Shown: positions 1 to 8,175 of the stretch, piece by piece
Position numbering within the stretch: the stretch's first letter is position 1
Layout: each line of letters begins with the position of its first letter
Source of the DNA: Bog-473 sp036489775
GTDB lineage: Bacteria; Actinomycetota; Acidimicrobiia; Acidimicrobiales; RAAP-2
DNA: 64,000 nucleotides
Assembly (NCBI GenBank): GCA_036489775.1
Contig: DASXFC010000032.1
Location: 62,001 to 126,000, forward strand
Direction of reading: 5' to 3'
Position numbers and translations under genes: made by a program
The notes under the pieces: model-generated
The model's input: only the letters and a program-made list of their open reading frames with translations
Told to the model about the DNA's origin: nothing
Database searches by the model: none

Positions 1-509
1 TCCGGGCCAAGTCCTTCGCGGCCGAGTCGGCCGGCGGGGGCGCCGCCAGTGTGGTCGCCGCGCCGGCCCCCGACGCCGGTGCCACCAACGGTGCCGTGAT
101 CACCGAGCGCCACGTCGAGGAGCGCACCGGTCCGAAGCTCGACGAGGCCACTGTGGTCGTCTCGGGTGGTCGTGGCCTGGGTGACGCCGCCAACTACGCG
201 CTGATCGAGGAGTTGGCCAAGCTGTTGCACGGTGCCGCCGGGGCCAGCCGGGCCATCGTCGACGCCGGCTGGGTGCCTTACTCGCACCAGGTGGGTCAGA
301 CCGGAAAGACGGTCAAGCCGTTGGTCTACGTGGCTTGCGGCATCTCGGGTGCCACCCAGCACCTGGTCGGTATGAAGGGTTCGAAGAACATCGTGGCCAT
401 CAACAAGGACAAGGAAGCACCGATCTTTTCGGTGGCCGATCTCGGGATCGTGGGCGACGTGCACAAAGTGCTGCCGGCCCTGATCGAGGCCCTCAAAGCC
501 AAGAGTTGA
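1..509 (+). CDS. etfA: Electron transfer flavoprotein alpha subunit, C-terminal part
   Basis: EtfA forms the FAD-carrying half of the electron transfer flavoprotein, which takes electrons from acyl-CoA and related dehydrogenases to the membrane quinone pool. The reading frame is open from base 3, so the N-terminus lies outside the window; the GTG at 51 is internal. What remains is the FAD domain, with VVSGGRGLG, the flavin-binding segment SHQVGQTGKTVKP, ACGISGATQH and the C-terminal SVADLGIVGDVHKVLP. These motifs are diagnostic of the family. EtfB would be expected just upstream. It ends with TGA about 100 nt before the MBOAT gene and looks intact at this end. Confidence 0.96.
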   Translation, partial: RAKSFAAESAGGGAASVVAAPAPDAGATNGAVITERHVEERTGPKLDEATVVVSGGRGLGDAANYALIEELAKLLHGAAGASRAIVDAGWVPYSHQVGQTGKTVKPLVYVACGISGATQHLVGMKGSKNIVAINKDKEAPIFSVADLGIVGDVHKVLPALIEALKAKS

Positions 510-611
510 TCCACTGACGCACCCCCGGTAGGGGTGCGTTCCAACCCACCTGGGCGTCGCCAGGCGGGATAGAGGTCGGCAGTACATTCGGCCGGGTCTC
601 ACGACGCCGCC

Positions 612-2039
612 ATGCTCTTCCCCACCTTCGATTTCGCCATCTTCTTTGCCATCGCCTTTGCGGCGAACTGGCTCCTGAACCCTTACCCGGGCCCATGGAA
701 GCTGGCCATGATCGCCTGCAGTTACGTCTTCTACGGCTGGGTCGGTTGGAGCTACTGCCTGCTGTTGCTGGCCACCACGCTGATCGCCCACGTGGGCGGC
801 CGCGCCATCGGGGCGACCACGACCGAGCGCGCTCGCCGCTGGTCGATGGGGTTGACCTGTGCCGCGTTGCTCGGGTTACTGGCCTGGTTCAAGTACTACG
901 GCTTCCTCTCGGTCAACCTCGACAACGTGACCCGGAGCGTCGGCCTCGGTCTGGTGCTGCCCCTGCTCCAGGTCGGCTTGCCCATCGCCATCTCGTTCTT
1001 CACATTCATGGCGGTCAGCTACGTCGTCGACATCTACCGCCGCCAGCTCGAGCCGGCGCGGCCACTCGACCTGGCTCTCTACCTGTCATTCTTCCCCCAC
1101 CTGCTGGCCGGACCGATCGTGCGCGGCCACGAACTGCTGCCCCAGTTACGCCATCGCCGAGATGCCAGCGACATCGACTACCCCCGGGCCCTCTGGCTCA
1201 TTCTGGCCGGGCTCTTCAAGAAGGTGGTGATCTCGTCCTACATGTCGAGCGCCATCGTCACGCCGGTCTTCACCTCGCCCACGCAACACTCGGCGCTCGA
1301 GGCGATCTTCGGAGCCTGGGGCTACGGGGTCCAGATCTACTGCGACTTCAGTGGCTACACCGACATCGCCATCGGGCTGGCCCTGCTGCTCGGCATCCGG
1401 TTCCCGCAGAACTTCGACGCGCCCTACACGGCCCGGAACCTGCAGGACTTCTGGCGGCGCTGGCATATGACCTTGTCGCGTTGGCTGCGCGACTACCTCT
1501 ACATCCCGCTCGGAGGGAATTCCGGCACCGAGGCTCGCACCATCCGCAACGTCATGATCACCATGGTGTTGGGGGGTCTGTGGCACGGCGCCGCCTGGAC
1601 CTTCGTGGTGTGGGGTGCGCTGCACGGCGTGGCCCAGGGTGTGGGGCACCTGCGCCGCAGGGCCCGGAAGAATCGAGGTCTGCCCGAGGTGGCCCAGGGT
1701 CCGGTCAGGATCTGGGTCCAGCGCTTCTTGACCTTCCAGTTCGTGTGCCTGGGCTGGGTATTCTTCAATGCCAGTGGGATCTCGAACGCGTTCGCCGTGC
1801 TGGGTCGCCTCTTCGACGGCTGGACCACACCGACGCACCTGGTCACCCCGCTGCTGGTGCTGGTGGTGGCCGGCACCATCGCCAGCCAATTCGTAGCCAG
1901 CGGGCAGGTGGCGAGACTGCAGGCGGCGTTCTCCCGTCAGCGCACGGCCGTGCAGGTCGGGCTCATGGCCTTCGCTTTGCTGGGCATCACCACGTTCGGG
2001 CCTCCGGGCATCGCTCCGTTCATCTACTACCGATTCTGA
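612..2039 (+). CDS. MBOAT family membrane O-acyltransferase (AlgI-like)
   Basis: A 475-residue polytopic membrane protein of the MBOAT family. AlgI-type members move acyl (usually acetyl) groups from cytoplasmic donors across the membrane for O-acylation of exported polysaccharides. The start MLFPTFDFAIFFAIAFAANW, the YIPLGGNSGT segment and the conserved histidine region GGLWHGAAWTFVVWGALHG are typical, and the length matches the family. It is followed after 4 nt by an SGNH-type protein, the usual partner that transfers the acyl group outside the membrane. The acceptor polymer cannot be told from this window because no glycosyltransferase cluster is adjacent. Confidence 0.92.
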   Translation: MLFPTFDFAIFFAIAFAANWLLNPYPGPWKLAMIACSYVFYGWVGWSYCLLLLATTLIAHVGGRAIGATTTERARRWSMGLTCAALLGLLAWFKYYGFLSVNLDNVTRSVGLGLVLPLLQVGLPIAISFFTFMAVSYVVDIYRRQLEPARPLDLALYLSFFPHLLAGPIVRGHELLPQLRHRRDASDIDYPRALWLILAGLFKKVVISSYMSSAIVTPVFTSPTQHSALEAIFGAWGYGVQIYCDFSGYTDIAIGLALLLGIRFPQNFDAPYTARNLQDFWRRWHMTLSRWLRDYLYIPLGGNSGTEARTIRNVMITMVLGGLWHGAAWTFVVWGALHGVAQGVGHLRRRARKNRGLPEVAQGPVRIWVQRFLTFQFVCLGWVFFNASGISNAFAVLGRLFDGWTTPTHLVTPLLVLVVAGTIASQFVASGQVARLQAAFSRQRTAVQVGLMAFALLGITTFGPPGIAPFIYYRF

Positions 2040-2043
2040 ATCG

Positions 2044-3090
2044 ATGACGCAACCCGATCCAAACCCCGAAGTGGCCACCGTAACGACCGAGGCGGACCCG
2101 CCATCGCGACACCGCTGGACCCGCGTGTTCTGTCTCGGAGTCGTTTCATTCTTGCTCTGGCTGCTGTTGTTCGCGCCCACGCTCCAACACAACGCCCAGG
2201 TGTCACCGGTCGGCACTCGCCGCACGGTCTCCCTCGACCTGCTCGGCCCGATTGCTGACACCAGCCGGGTCCTGCAGTTGTCCCGCATCGTGTCGGTCAC
2301 CGACGACCTGACCGGGCGCACCGGGAACCGGCCTGGTGACGGATCGATCACCCGGGTCGAAGGGGTGCAGGCCCATCCGCCCCAGAGCGAGCATCGGCCG
2401 ACGCCCGCCACGACCACCACCACCCTGGCGCCCATCACGCATCCCAGCGCAGCCAACCCACTGCGCGTGCTGATCGTGGGCGACTCCCTGGGTATCGACA
2501 TGGGCGGACCGCTGCAGAACGACCTGGCCACCACCGGCGTGGTCACGGCCACCCTCGATGCGCGCGAGAGCACGGGCCTGACCCGACCCGACTACTTCAA
2601 TTGGCCGGACGAACTCCAGACCGACCTCGCCAGCGCCAGGCCCCAGGTGATCGTCGTCCTCATGGGAGCCAACGACGCCCAGGACTTCCCCGGGCCGCCC
2701 GACGTCCCGTTCACATCTCCTCAGTGGAACGTGCTCTACGCCACCAGGGTGTCCAACTTCATGCACCTGGCCGAGAGCCAAGGTGCCGATGTGATCTGGG
2801 TCGGCCTCCCACCCATGCAGAACGCCGCGCTCTCGGCCCAGATGTCCGATCTCAACTACATCGATCAGACGCAGGCCTCGCTACTGGCGCCGCGGGTCCA
2901 TTTCATCAGCACCACGAAGTTGATCGGGACCGCGCGGGGCACCTATACGCCTTTCATCACCAACGCAGCCGGCCAGGTGGTCAACGTCCGCGCCCCCGAC
3001 GGCATCCATCTGACGCCAGCCGGGGGAGAGGTGATCTCCCAACGGGTCATCAAGTTCATGCAGAGCGATCTGCACATCGAGCTGCCCTAG
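2044..3090 (+). CDS. Membrane-anchored SGNH/GDSL hydrolase-like acyltransferase partner
   Basis: A 348-residue protein with a short cytoplasmic N-terminus, one transmembrane helix (about residues 28-47), a Pro/Thr-rich linker (about 110-135, with a TTTTT run) and an extracellular SGNH domain. Visible catalytic blocks are IVGDSLG (Ser148), VVLMGANDAQ (Asn210) and the C-terminal APDGIHLTPAGG (Asp319 and His322). Families with this layout next to an MBOAT protein complete O-acylation of surface glycans. It starts 4 nt after the MBOAT stop, so the two are almost certainly co-transcribed. The domain could act as an esterase instead; transferase activity is inferred from context. Confidence 0.85.
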   Translation: MTQPDPNPEVATVTTEADPPSRHRWTRVFCLGVVSFLLWLLLFAPTLQHNAQVSPVGTRRTVSLDLLGPIADTSRVLQLSRIVSVTDDLTGRTGNRPGDGSITRVEGVQAHPPQSEHRPTPATTTTTLAPITHPSAANPLRVLIVGDSLGIDMGGPLQNDLATTGVVTATLDARESTGLTRPDYFNWPDELQTDLASARPQVIVVLMGANDAQDFPGPPDVPFTSPQWNVLYATRVSNFMHLAESQGADVIWVGLPPMQNAALSAQMSDLNYIDQTQASLLAPRVHFISTTKLIGTARGTYTPFITNAAGQVVNVRAPDGIHLTPAGGEVISQRVIKFMQSDLHIELP

Positions 3091-3234
3091 GAGCCTCGGG
3101 CCGCTGAATTTCCTCTCGACCGGGCCCCGGTTCGATGACAACCTTTGGTCTGAGGCCGGCGTGAACAGAATGAGATGGCGTTATCTGTGGTCGAAGGGTC
3201 TGATCAGGGTTGGGGGGCAGATGAGGCTGGTCAG

Positions 3235-3747
3235 ATGACCCGACCTGTCGGCGACACCACCTTCGAATCGGCCTTCCCCAACCTCTATCGCTTGGCCTAC
3301 CGGGTGGCCTTCCGCATCTTGGGCGACCGCCTCGATTCCGAAGACGTGGCACAGGAGGCATTGGCCCGAGCCGCCCTGCGCTGGGCCCGCCTGGCCGACG
3401 GCCCGGAGGGTTGGGTGACGCGGGTTGCCTCCAACCTGGCCATCGACCGCTATCGGCGACGTCGTCGATCCCAGGCCAGGGGCCACGAGGTCGGTTTGAT
3501 CGCCGTGGTCGACCCCCACCTGGGCGAGCGGGCTGACTTGGTGCAGGCGCTGCAACGCCTGAGTCGGCGCCAGCGAGAGGTCGTGGTGCTGCGCTATCTG
3601 GCCGATTTTTCCGAAGCCGAGGTCGCCCGTGTGCTCGGCTGCACGGTCGGGACGGTGAAGAGTCACGGCGCCCGGGGTCTGGCCGCACTGCGCCAGTCCC
3701 TCGATATCCCCTCGAGCCCGGATGGAGACGATGTTCGAGCATCTTGA
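3235..3747 (+). CDS. ECF RNA polymerase sigma factor (SigE-like family)
   Basis: A sigma-70 family ECF factor. Region 2 is visible as NLYRLAYRVAFRILGD followed by DSEDVAQEALARAALRW, and region 4 as LSRRQREVVVLRYLADFSEA with the helix-turn-helix VARVLGCTVGTVKSHGARGL. I chose ATG 3235; an in-frame ATG at 3175 would add 20 residues unlike the family. The next gene starts inside this one (26-nt overlap in another frame), so the two are translationally coupled. By position, the downstream membrane protein is the likely regulator of this factor. Confidence 0.9.
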   Translation: MTRPVGDTTFESAFPNLYRLAYRVAFRILGDRLDSEDVAQEALARAALRWARLADGPEGWVTRVASNLAIDRYRRRRRSQARGHEVGLIAVVDPHLGERADLVQALQRLSRRQREVVVLRYLADFSEAEVARVLGCTVGTVKSHGARGLAALRQSLDIPSSPDGDDVRAS

Positions 3748-5083
3748 CGATCACGACGAGATCGACGCTGGGGCCAGGCAACTGGCCCGGGTGCGCAATC
3801 GAGCCGCCGATCTGAGGACCCACCGGCGTCGGGTCCTGACGGTCGGTGCCTGCTCGCTGCTGCTGGCCGCATCGCTCGGGCTGTTCCTCGGCCGCTCGAG
3901 CACCGCTCGATTGTCGGCCAGCGCGGCCAACTACGACTTCAATGCCGTGGCCGATCCGGTGCCGGTCGGTTTGTCGGTGCCGACGTCGTCTCTGGTGGAC
4001 ATCGACTTCGTGAGCCCCCAGAACGGATTCGGGTTGGCCGCACATCAAGGTGCGGTCGTCCTGGCTATGACCACCGATGGCGGCGCCGACTGGAGGGTGC
4101 GCAACAGCCATCTGCCGGGCGGGTTTGGCGAACAGGACGGCTTTCCAGGGCAGATGGAGTTCGTCGGCTTGACCGGCTTCCTCTGGGGGGCATCGGAGCA
4201 GGGGACCGATCCCTTGTGGGTGACGCAGAACCATGGGGTTTCGTGGCAGAAGGCTGCCATCACCGGCCACGTGATGGACGCCAGCGCTATTGGGTTGAAC
4301 GTGTGGGCCCTCACGTCGAGCTGCCAGCAATCCAGTACCTCGGCTCCCGGGAGCTGTTCGCTTGGAATGGCCGAATCCTCCGATGGCGGGACCACTTGGG
4401 ACACCCTGCCCATCCTGCTACCGGGCACGCCCGCGACTGGCAGCGAACAACAGCCACTCGAGCTCGCCCGGATCTCCCCGGACCGGGCCTATGTCGTGAG
4501 CAGTCTGACCAACGCCTCCACCACGGGGTCTTCATGGCAGATCGCCTACACCGACGACGGCGGAACGAGCTGGCTACTCCGCCCGGTGCCGTGCCTGCCC
4601 ACCATGCCGGGCGTGGAATTGGCTGCGTCAGGCACCGATGACCTTTGGTTGCTCTGTGGGAGTGAGGCCTTCGGGCCCGAGCAGTCCAAGAGCCTTTATC
4701 GATCGCATGACGGCGGCGTGACCTGGTCACTGGTTTCGAACGTCGTCGTCAGCGGATCGACCGCAGGCACCACGGCGGCAACGACACCGGCAGACTCGCT
4801 GCCACTTTCCGGTTACATCGCGCCCTTCGCCATCGGGCACCATAATTTTGCTGTACTCAGTCCAAATACGGCTTGGCTCTTTCCCACCGTCTCGTCCCTC
4901 TATGAGACCACCGATGGTGGGTCGCAATGGAATGAAGTGCCTGACACCGCATCGGCGGGCTTCACCTCAGGTGGTGCGGGGAACGTCACCTTCCTGAGTG
5001 CGACCGACGGCTGGATCTGTGAGTACGGGATCGGTATCTGGCACACCACCGACGGCGTCCATTGGCATCCACTTGGGTCATGA
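3722..5083 (+). CDS. One-TM protein with extracellular Asp-box (BNR/Ycf48-like) beta-propeller; possible anti-sigma factor
   Basis: This protein of 453 residues has an N-terminal cytoplasmic segment of about 37 residues, one transmembrane helix (about 38-57) and a long extracytoplasmic domain. That domain contains seven Asp-box-like motifs, including TTDGGADW, SSDGGTTW, TDDGGTSW, SHDGGVTW and TTDGGSQW, as in sialidase/BNR or Ycf48-like beta-propellers. It overlaps the ECF sigma gene by 26 nt. This position is usually held by an anti-sigma factor, but I see no zinc-binding HxxxCxxC motif of the common anti-sigma domain. A role in sensing outside signals for the sigma factor is inference. Start could also be the ATG three codons in. 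Confidence 0.75.
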   Translation: METMFEHLDDHDEIDAGARQLARVRNRAADLRTHRRRVLTVGACSLLLAASLGLFLGRSSTARLSASAANYDFNAVADPVPVGLSVPTSSLVDIDFVSPQNGFGLAAHQGAVVLAMTTDGGADWRVRNSHLPGGFGEQDGFPGQMEFVGLTGFLWGASEQGTDPLWVTQNHGVSWQKAAITGHVMDASAIGLNVWALTSSCQQSSTSAPGSCSLGMAESSDGGTTWDTLPILLPGTPATGSEQQPLELARISPDRAYVVSSLTNASTTGSSWQIAYTDDGGTSWLLRPVPCLPTMPGVELAASGTDDLWLLCGSEAFGPEQSKSLYRSHDGGVTWSLVSNVVVSGSTAGTTAATTPADSLPLSGYIAPFAIGHHNFAVLSPNTAWLFPTVSSLYETTDGGSQWNEVPDTASAGFTSGGAGNVTFLSATDGWICEYGIGIWHTTDGVHWHPLGS

Positions 5084-5204
5084 GTCAGTTCCAAGTCGTG
5101 GCGCCGATGCCGCAGTCATAGGTTCATCGCCCGAGTCGAGGAGTCCGTTACCTTCTTCGCATGCCGGCCTCATGGTTGCCGATACGTCGCGCGGAAACCT
5201 GTAG

Positions 5205-5975
5205 AGAAAGCTTCGCAAGCTGATCGCCATTTCTTCCCTGGCTGATTGGGCGTTTCTGGCCGGAGCCGGCCTGGTGGCCGGGACGATGGGATAGGCCGGC
5301 GCCATCACATCGCTCATCGCTTACCCCGCGCTCCTGGTCACCGGTCTCCGTCCATTCCAAGCGAACGTGACCGTGTCGGTTGCCTTCGTCGCCTGCCTCC
5401 CCGGTTCGGCACTGGGTTCCCCCTCGGAGCTCGCAGGCCAGGGTGCCTGGTTGCGCCGGTGGCGGTTGATCGCCATGGCCGGTGGTCTGGCCGGGGTCGC
5501 GCTGTTGCTGACCACGCCTCGTTCGGCCTTCGTCCAGGTGGTCCCGTTCCTGCTGGTCCTGGCCTCGGTGGTCTTACTTCTCCAGCCCATGTTCGCCCGC
5601 ATCCATCGGGTGGGCGGCCGGCAGCTCCTCCTGCCTTGTGGTTTGTTCGCCGTCTCGGTCTACGACGGCTACTTCGGGGCTGGGAGCGGAGTCATGCTGC
5701 TGGCGCTGCTCCTGTTCACCGTCGACCGGGACTTTGCGCGGCTGAACGCGGCAAAGAACGTGCTCCTCGGTATGACCGACATCCTCTGTGCCATCAGCTT
5801 CGCGATCTTTGCCCCGGTCCGCTGGGCCGATGTCGTACCCATGGCCTGCGGCCTCTTCGTCGGCAGCATGCTGGGACCGGCAGTGACCCGCATCGTCCCT
5901 CCGGCACTCATCAGGGCCCTGGCTGCCATGGCCGGGCTATCGCTCGCCGCCTGGTTGTGGATCAACCCGTCATGA
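5205..5975 (+). pseudogene. TauE/SafE family permease, interrupted by an in-frame TAG
   Basis: The frame encodes a TauE/SafE-type anion exporter: a first helix (LADWAFLAGAGLVAGTMG), then TAG at 5292-5294, then AGAITSLIAYPALLVTGLRP and about 200 more residues of continuous membrane protein ending at 5975. In the family the interrupted site normally carries a small residue, often Ser, before AGAITSLI; a single base change from TCG would give TAG. No ATG, GTG or TTG lies between the preceding stop (5202-5204) and the amber codon. Translation from GTG 5367 would give 202 residues lacking the first helices. It is probably a recent pseudogene; a sequencing error is possible. Its stop overlaps the end of the opposing paralog by 6 nt. 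Confidence 0.75.
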
Positions 5976-6908
5976 CGTGGTGGCGTCCATCGCGTCGGGA
6001 TCGGTCGAGGGTTCCGGTGTCACGCGCCAAGGCTGCGATTTCGCCAGATAGGCCAGGCCAGCTGCCAGGAGAGTGGCACAGAGGACCCACCCCAGAGCGG
6101 TGGTACCCAGGCCCACGTACTTGAGGCCCGAGGCGAAGATCACGAAGGTGATGACCGGACGGATGTAGTGGTCCGGGGCGCGGGAGGAGAGGAACGAACC
6201 CACCAGGACGGCGGGCACGCTGCCGATGATGATCGAGGTCGTCACCGAGAACTCGATGTGGCCGAAGGCCACGGCGCCGATGGCGGCAGCCAAGGTGAGT
6301 GGCACGGCCTGGGTGAGATCAGTGCCCACCAGTTGGTTGGCGCCGATCATCGGATAGAGGAACAGCAGCAGGATGATCATCAGCGATCCGGAACCCACAG
6401 AGGTCATACCCACGATGAAGCCCCCGACCATGCCGATGGCCACCGTGCGCAACGGGTGCACCTCGAGCTCGTGGACGACGCCAAGGCGACCGGCCCGACT
6501 GCGCCGGTCGAGGATGGAGCGGAATACCATGCCGGTAGCCCCGAGTAAGAGAGCGGCGCCCAGCGCGATCTCCACGCTGTTCTGGGCCGTCATCGAATTG
6601 CCAAAGAGGTGGAGGACGTAGGAGCCCAGAATGGCCATCGGGACCGATCCGGTGACCATCCACCCGACTAGCGCGTAATTGACCGTCTTCTTCGACATGT
6701 GGACCACCGCTCCCACCGGCCGCATCACCACGGCAGCCACCAGGTCGCTCGAGATGGCGGTGGAAGGCTTGACCGAGAACAGCAGGATGAGCATCGGCGT
6801 CATCAAGGCGCCGCCTCCCGCGCCGGTCACGCCGACCAGGAGGCCAACCACGGCACTGCCCAACACGATGTAGGGATCGACGTGCACGGCGGCCGATGAT
6901 AGGGACAA
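5970..6908 (-). CDS. TauE/SafE family anion permease
   Basis: A polytopic membrane protein of 312 residues in the TauE/SafE family, whose members export sulfite, sulfonates or similar anions. It shows the duplicated four-helix layout, with the first repeat GLLVGVTGAGGGALMTPMLI and the second GFIVGMTSVGSGSLMIILLL. The first available start is TTG 6908; GTG 6887 is an alternative, and neither has a clear ribosome binding site. It lies 36 nt after the SCO1664-family gene on the same strand and converges on the broken TauE paralog. The substrate cannot be told from the sequence. Confidence 0.88.
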   Translation of the reverse strand: MSLSSAAVHVDPYIVLGSAVVGLLVGVTGAGGGALMTPMLILLFSVKPSTAISSDLVAAVVMRPVGAVVHMSKKTVNYALVGWMVTGSVPMAILGSYVLHLFGNSMTAQNSVEIALGAALLLGATGMVFRSILDRRSRAGRLGVVHELEVHPLRTVAIGMVGGFIVGMTSVGSGSLMIILLLFLYPMIGANQLVGTDLTQAVPLTLAAAIGAVAFGHIEFSVTTSIIIGSVPAVLVGSFLSSRAPDHYIRPVITFVIFASGLKYVGLGTTALGWVLCATLLAAGLAYLAKSQPWRVTPEPSTDPDAMDATTS

Positions 6909-6944
6909 AACGCGCGAAACCCCTCGCGTTCAGTGGCGATGTGG

Positions 6945-7655
6945 TCAGATCAAGGGCCACGGATAGGGCGGCCAGCCCCCGTTCTCCTCGTCCAGTTCGG
7001 GGAGACAGCCCAGATTGAGGAGCCACGAGATCCGGTCGGCCGTTGCCGCCAGTTCGGGTGGGGTGAGCAAGTCGCACAGGGCGTCGGGCATGCCTGCGCT
7101 GTCCAGAGCGCGTAAGCCGGCCAGGGTCACCTCATCGAAGGGTTCACCCCCGAAGTCCCAGATCACGGTGCGCAACTTGTCGTCCTCGTTGAAGCAGAGT
7201 CCGTTGTCGATGGCCCAGAGGCGGTTCTCCGCCAGGAGGACGTGTCCACTCTTGCGGTCGGCGTTGTTGGCCACGACGTCGAAGGCACTCAATCGTCGCA
7301 AGGTGGAATGCCAGGTCGGATCGTCGCGCAGCGTGAAGTAGTGGTCGACGCCTTCCTCGTGCACGAAGCGCTGGATGGATCCTTCGCCATAGGGACCGTC
7401 AGCCCGATAGACGGTCTCGGGGACCAGGTCCCAGCCGAGTGCTTCGGATAGCGCGTAGGCCGCGATCTCCCGGCGGTAGAGGCCGCCGGGGAAGTCCCAT
7501 AGCGGACGCTCGCCACGCAGCGGCTTGTAGACGGCCAGCAGTTCGCCGCCTTCGAGGGCACAGGTCACCAGCAAGGTGGCATTGGAACTGCCGGCGATGC
7601 GACCGTGCACCTCCATTTCGCCCTCGGCCAGGACGCGACCGACCGCGACGTCCAC
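6945..7655 (-). CDS. SCO1664 family protein (PI3/4-kinase-like fold)
   Basis: A 236-residue protein of the actinobacterial SCO1664 family, distantly related to phosphatidylinositol 3/4-kinase-like folds. Kinase-like landmarks are LLAVYKPLRGERPLWDFP (lysine strand), the catalytic-loop-like DVVANNADRKSGHVLL and the metal-binding-like LWAIDNGLCF. It is the last gene of a three-gene block: phosphomutase, DUF3090, SCO1664, with spacings of -4 and +4 nt. This block is conserved in many Actinobacteria, but its role is not established; kinase activity is only suggested by the motifs. Confidence 0.85.
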   Translation of the reverse strand: MDVAVGRVLAEGEMEVHGRIAGSSNATLLVTCALEGGELLAVYKPLRGERPLWDFPGGLYRREIAAYALSEALGWDLVPETVYRADGPYGEGSIQRFVHEEGVDHYFTLRDDPTWHSTLRRLSAFDVVANNADRKSGHVLLAENRLWAIDNGLCFNEDDKLRTVIWDFGGEPFDEVTLAGLRALDSAGMPDALCDLLTPPELAATADRISWLLNLGCLPELDEENGGWPPYPWPLI

Positions 7656-7659
7656 CGCG

Positions 7660-8175
7660 TTAGGTGACGGGGGGCCGGTGCCCGTTGGTCCGGGGACAGT
7701 CGTGCCCGGACGGATCGAGGGGCAGGGCGCAGAGCGGGCAGGGTGGACGGCCGGCTTCGACCAGACGGGTGGCGTGGATGGCGAAGGCGGCGGCCTGTTC
7801 CCGGGTCAGGGCGACCCGGAGCACGTGCCCGCTCTCTTCCTCTTCTTCGTTCTCCTCGTCGCTGTCGAACTCCTCGAGCACGACGACGACCCGGTCGAGC
7901 TCCTCGTCGTAGGACACCCCGATGGTGCCGCCGACCCATTCGAAGTCCTCGGTGCCGTAGAAGGCCATGTCCTCGGGCAGGTGTCCGGGACGCCCGAGCT
8001 CCCGGACGATGCGACCGAGGTAGCCGGCCAGGACGGCGATCTGTTGTTTCTCCACCTTGACCGTCGTTTCGGTCAGTCCCTGGCGGCAGTAGAAGAGGAA
8101 CAGCCGGTTGCCCACCTCGCCCATAGCTCCGACCGTGCAGTGATCCGGCTTGTCGTAGTCGTGTTCGTCGGTCAT
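7660..8175 (-). CDS. DUF3090 family protein
   Basis: A 171-residue DUF3090 protein of unknown function. The family core is visible as GNRLFLFYCRQGLTETTVKV followed by EKQQIAVLAGYLGRIV, and an acidic stretch DSDEENEEEEESGHVLRVAL. The C-terminus holds CPLCALPLDPSGHDCPRTNG, a likely small zinc site (C-x2-C plus H-x-C). Its start overlaps the upstream phosphomutase stop by 4 nt and it ends 4 nt before the SCO1664 gene, so the three are one translational unit. The fixed pairing with a phosphatase-fold and a kinase-fold protein suggests a shared process, not identified here. Confidence 0.9.
   Translation of the reverse strand: MTDEHDYDKPDHCTVGAMGEVGNRLFLFYCRQGLTETTVKVEKQQIAVLAGYLGRIVRELGRPGHLPEDMAFYGTEDFEWVGGTIGVSYDEELDRVVVVLEEFDSDEENEEEEESGHVLRVALTREQAAAFAIHATRLVEAGRPPCPLCALPLDPSGHDCPRTNGHRPPVT

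Noticed and set aside
1146..2573. Long minus-strand open frame (475 codons) across the MBOAT and SGNH genes
   Set aside because: No domain, biased composition typical of an antisense frame in high-GC DNA, and two well-supported genes lie opposite.
3056..4330. Minus-strand frame of 424 codons opposite the sigma factor region
   Set aside because: Arg/Pro/Gly-rich antisense product; the plus-strand genes have clear motifs.
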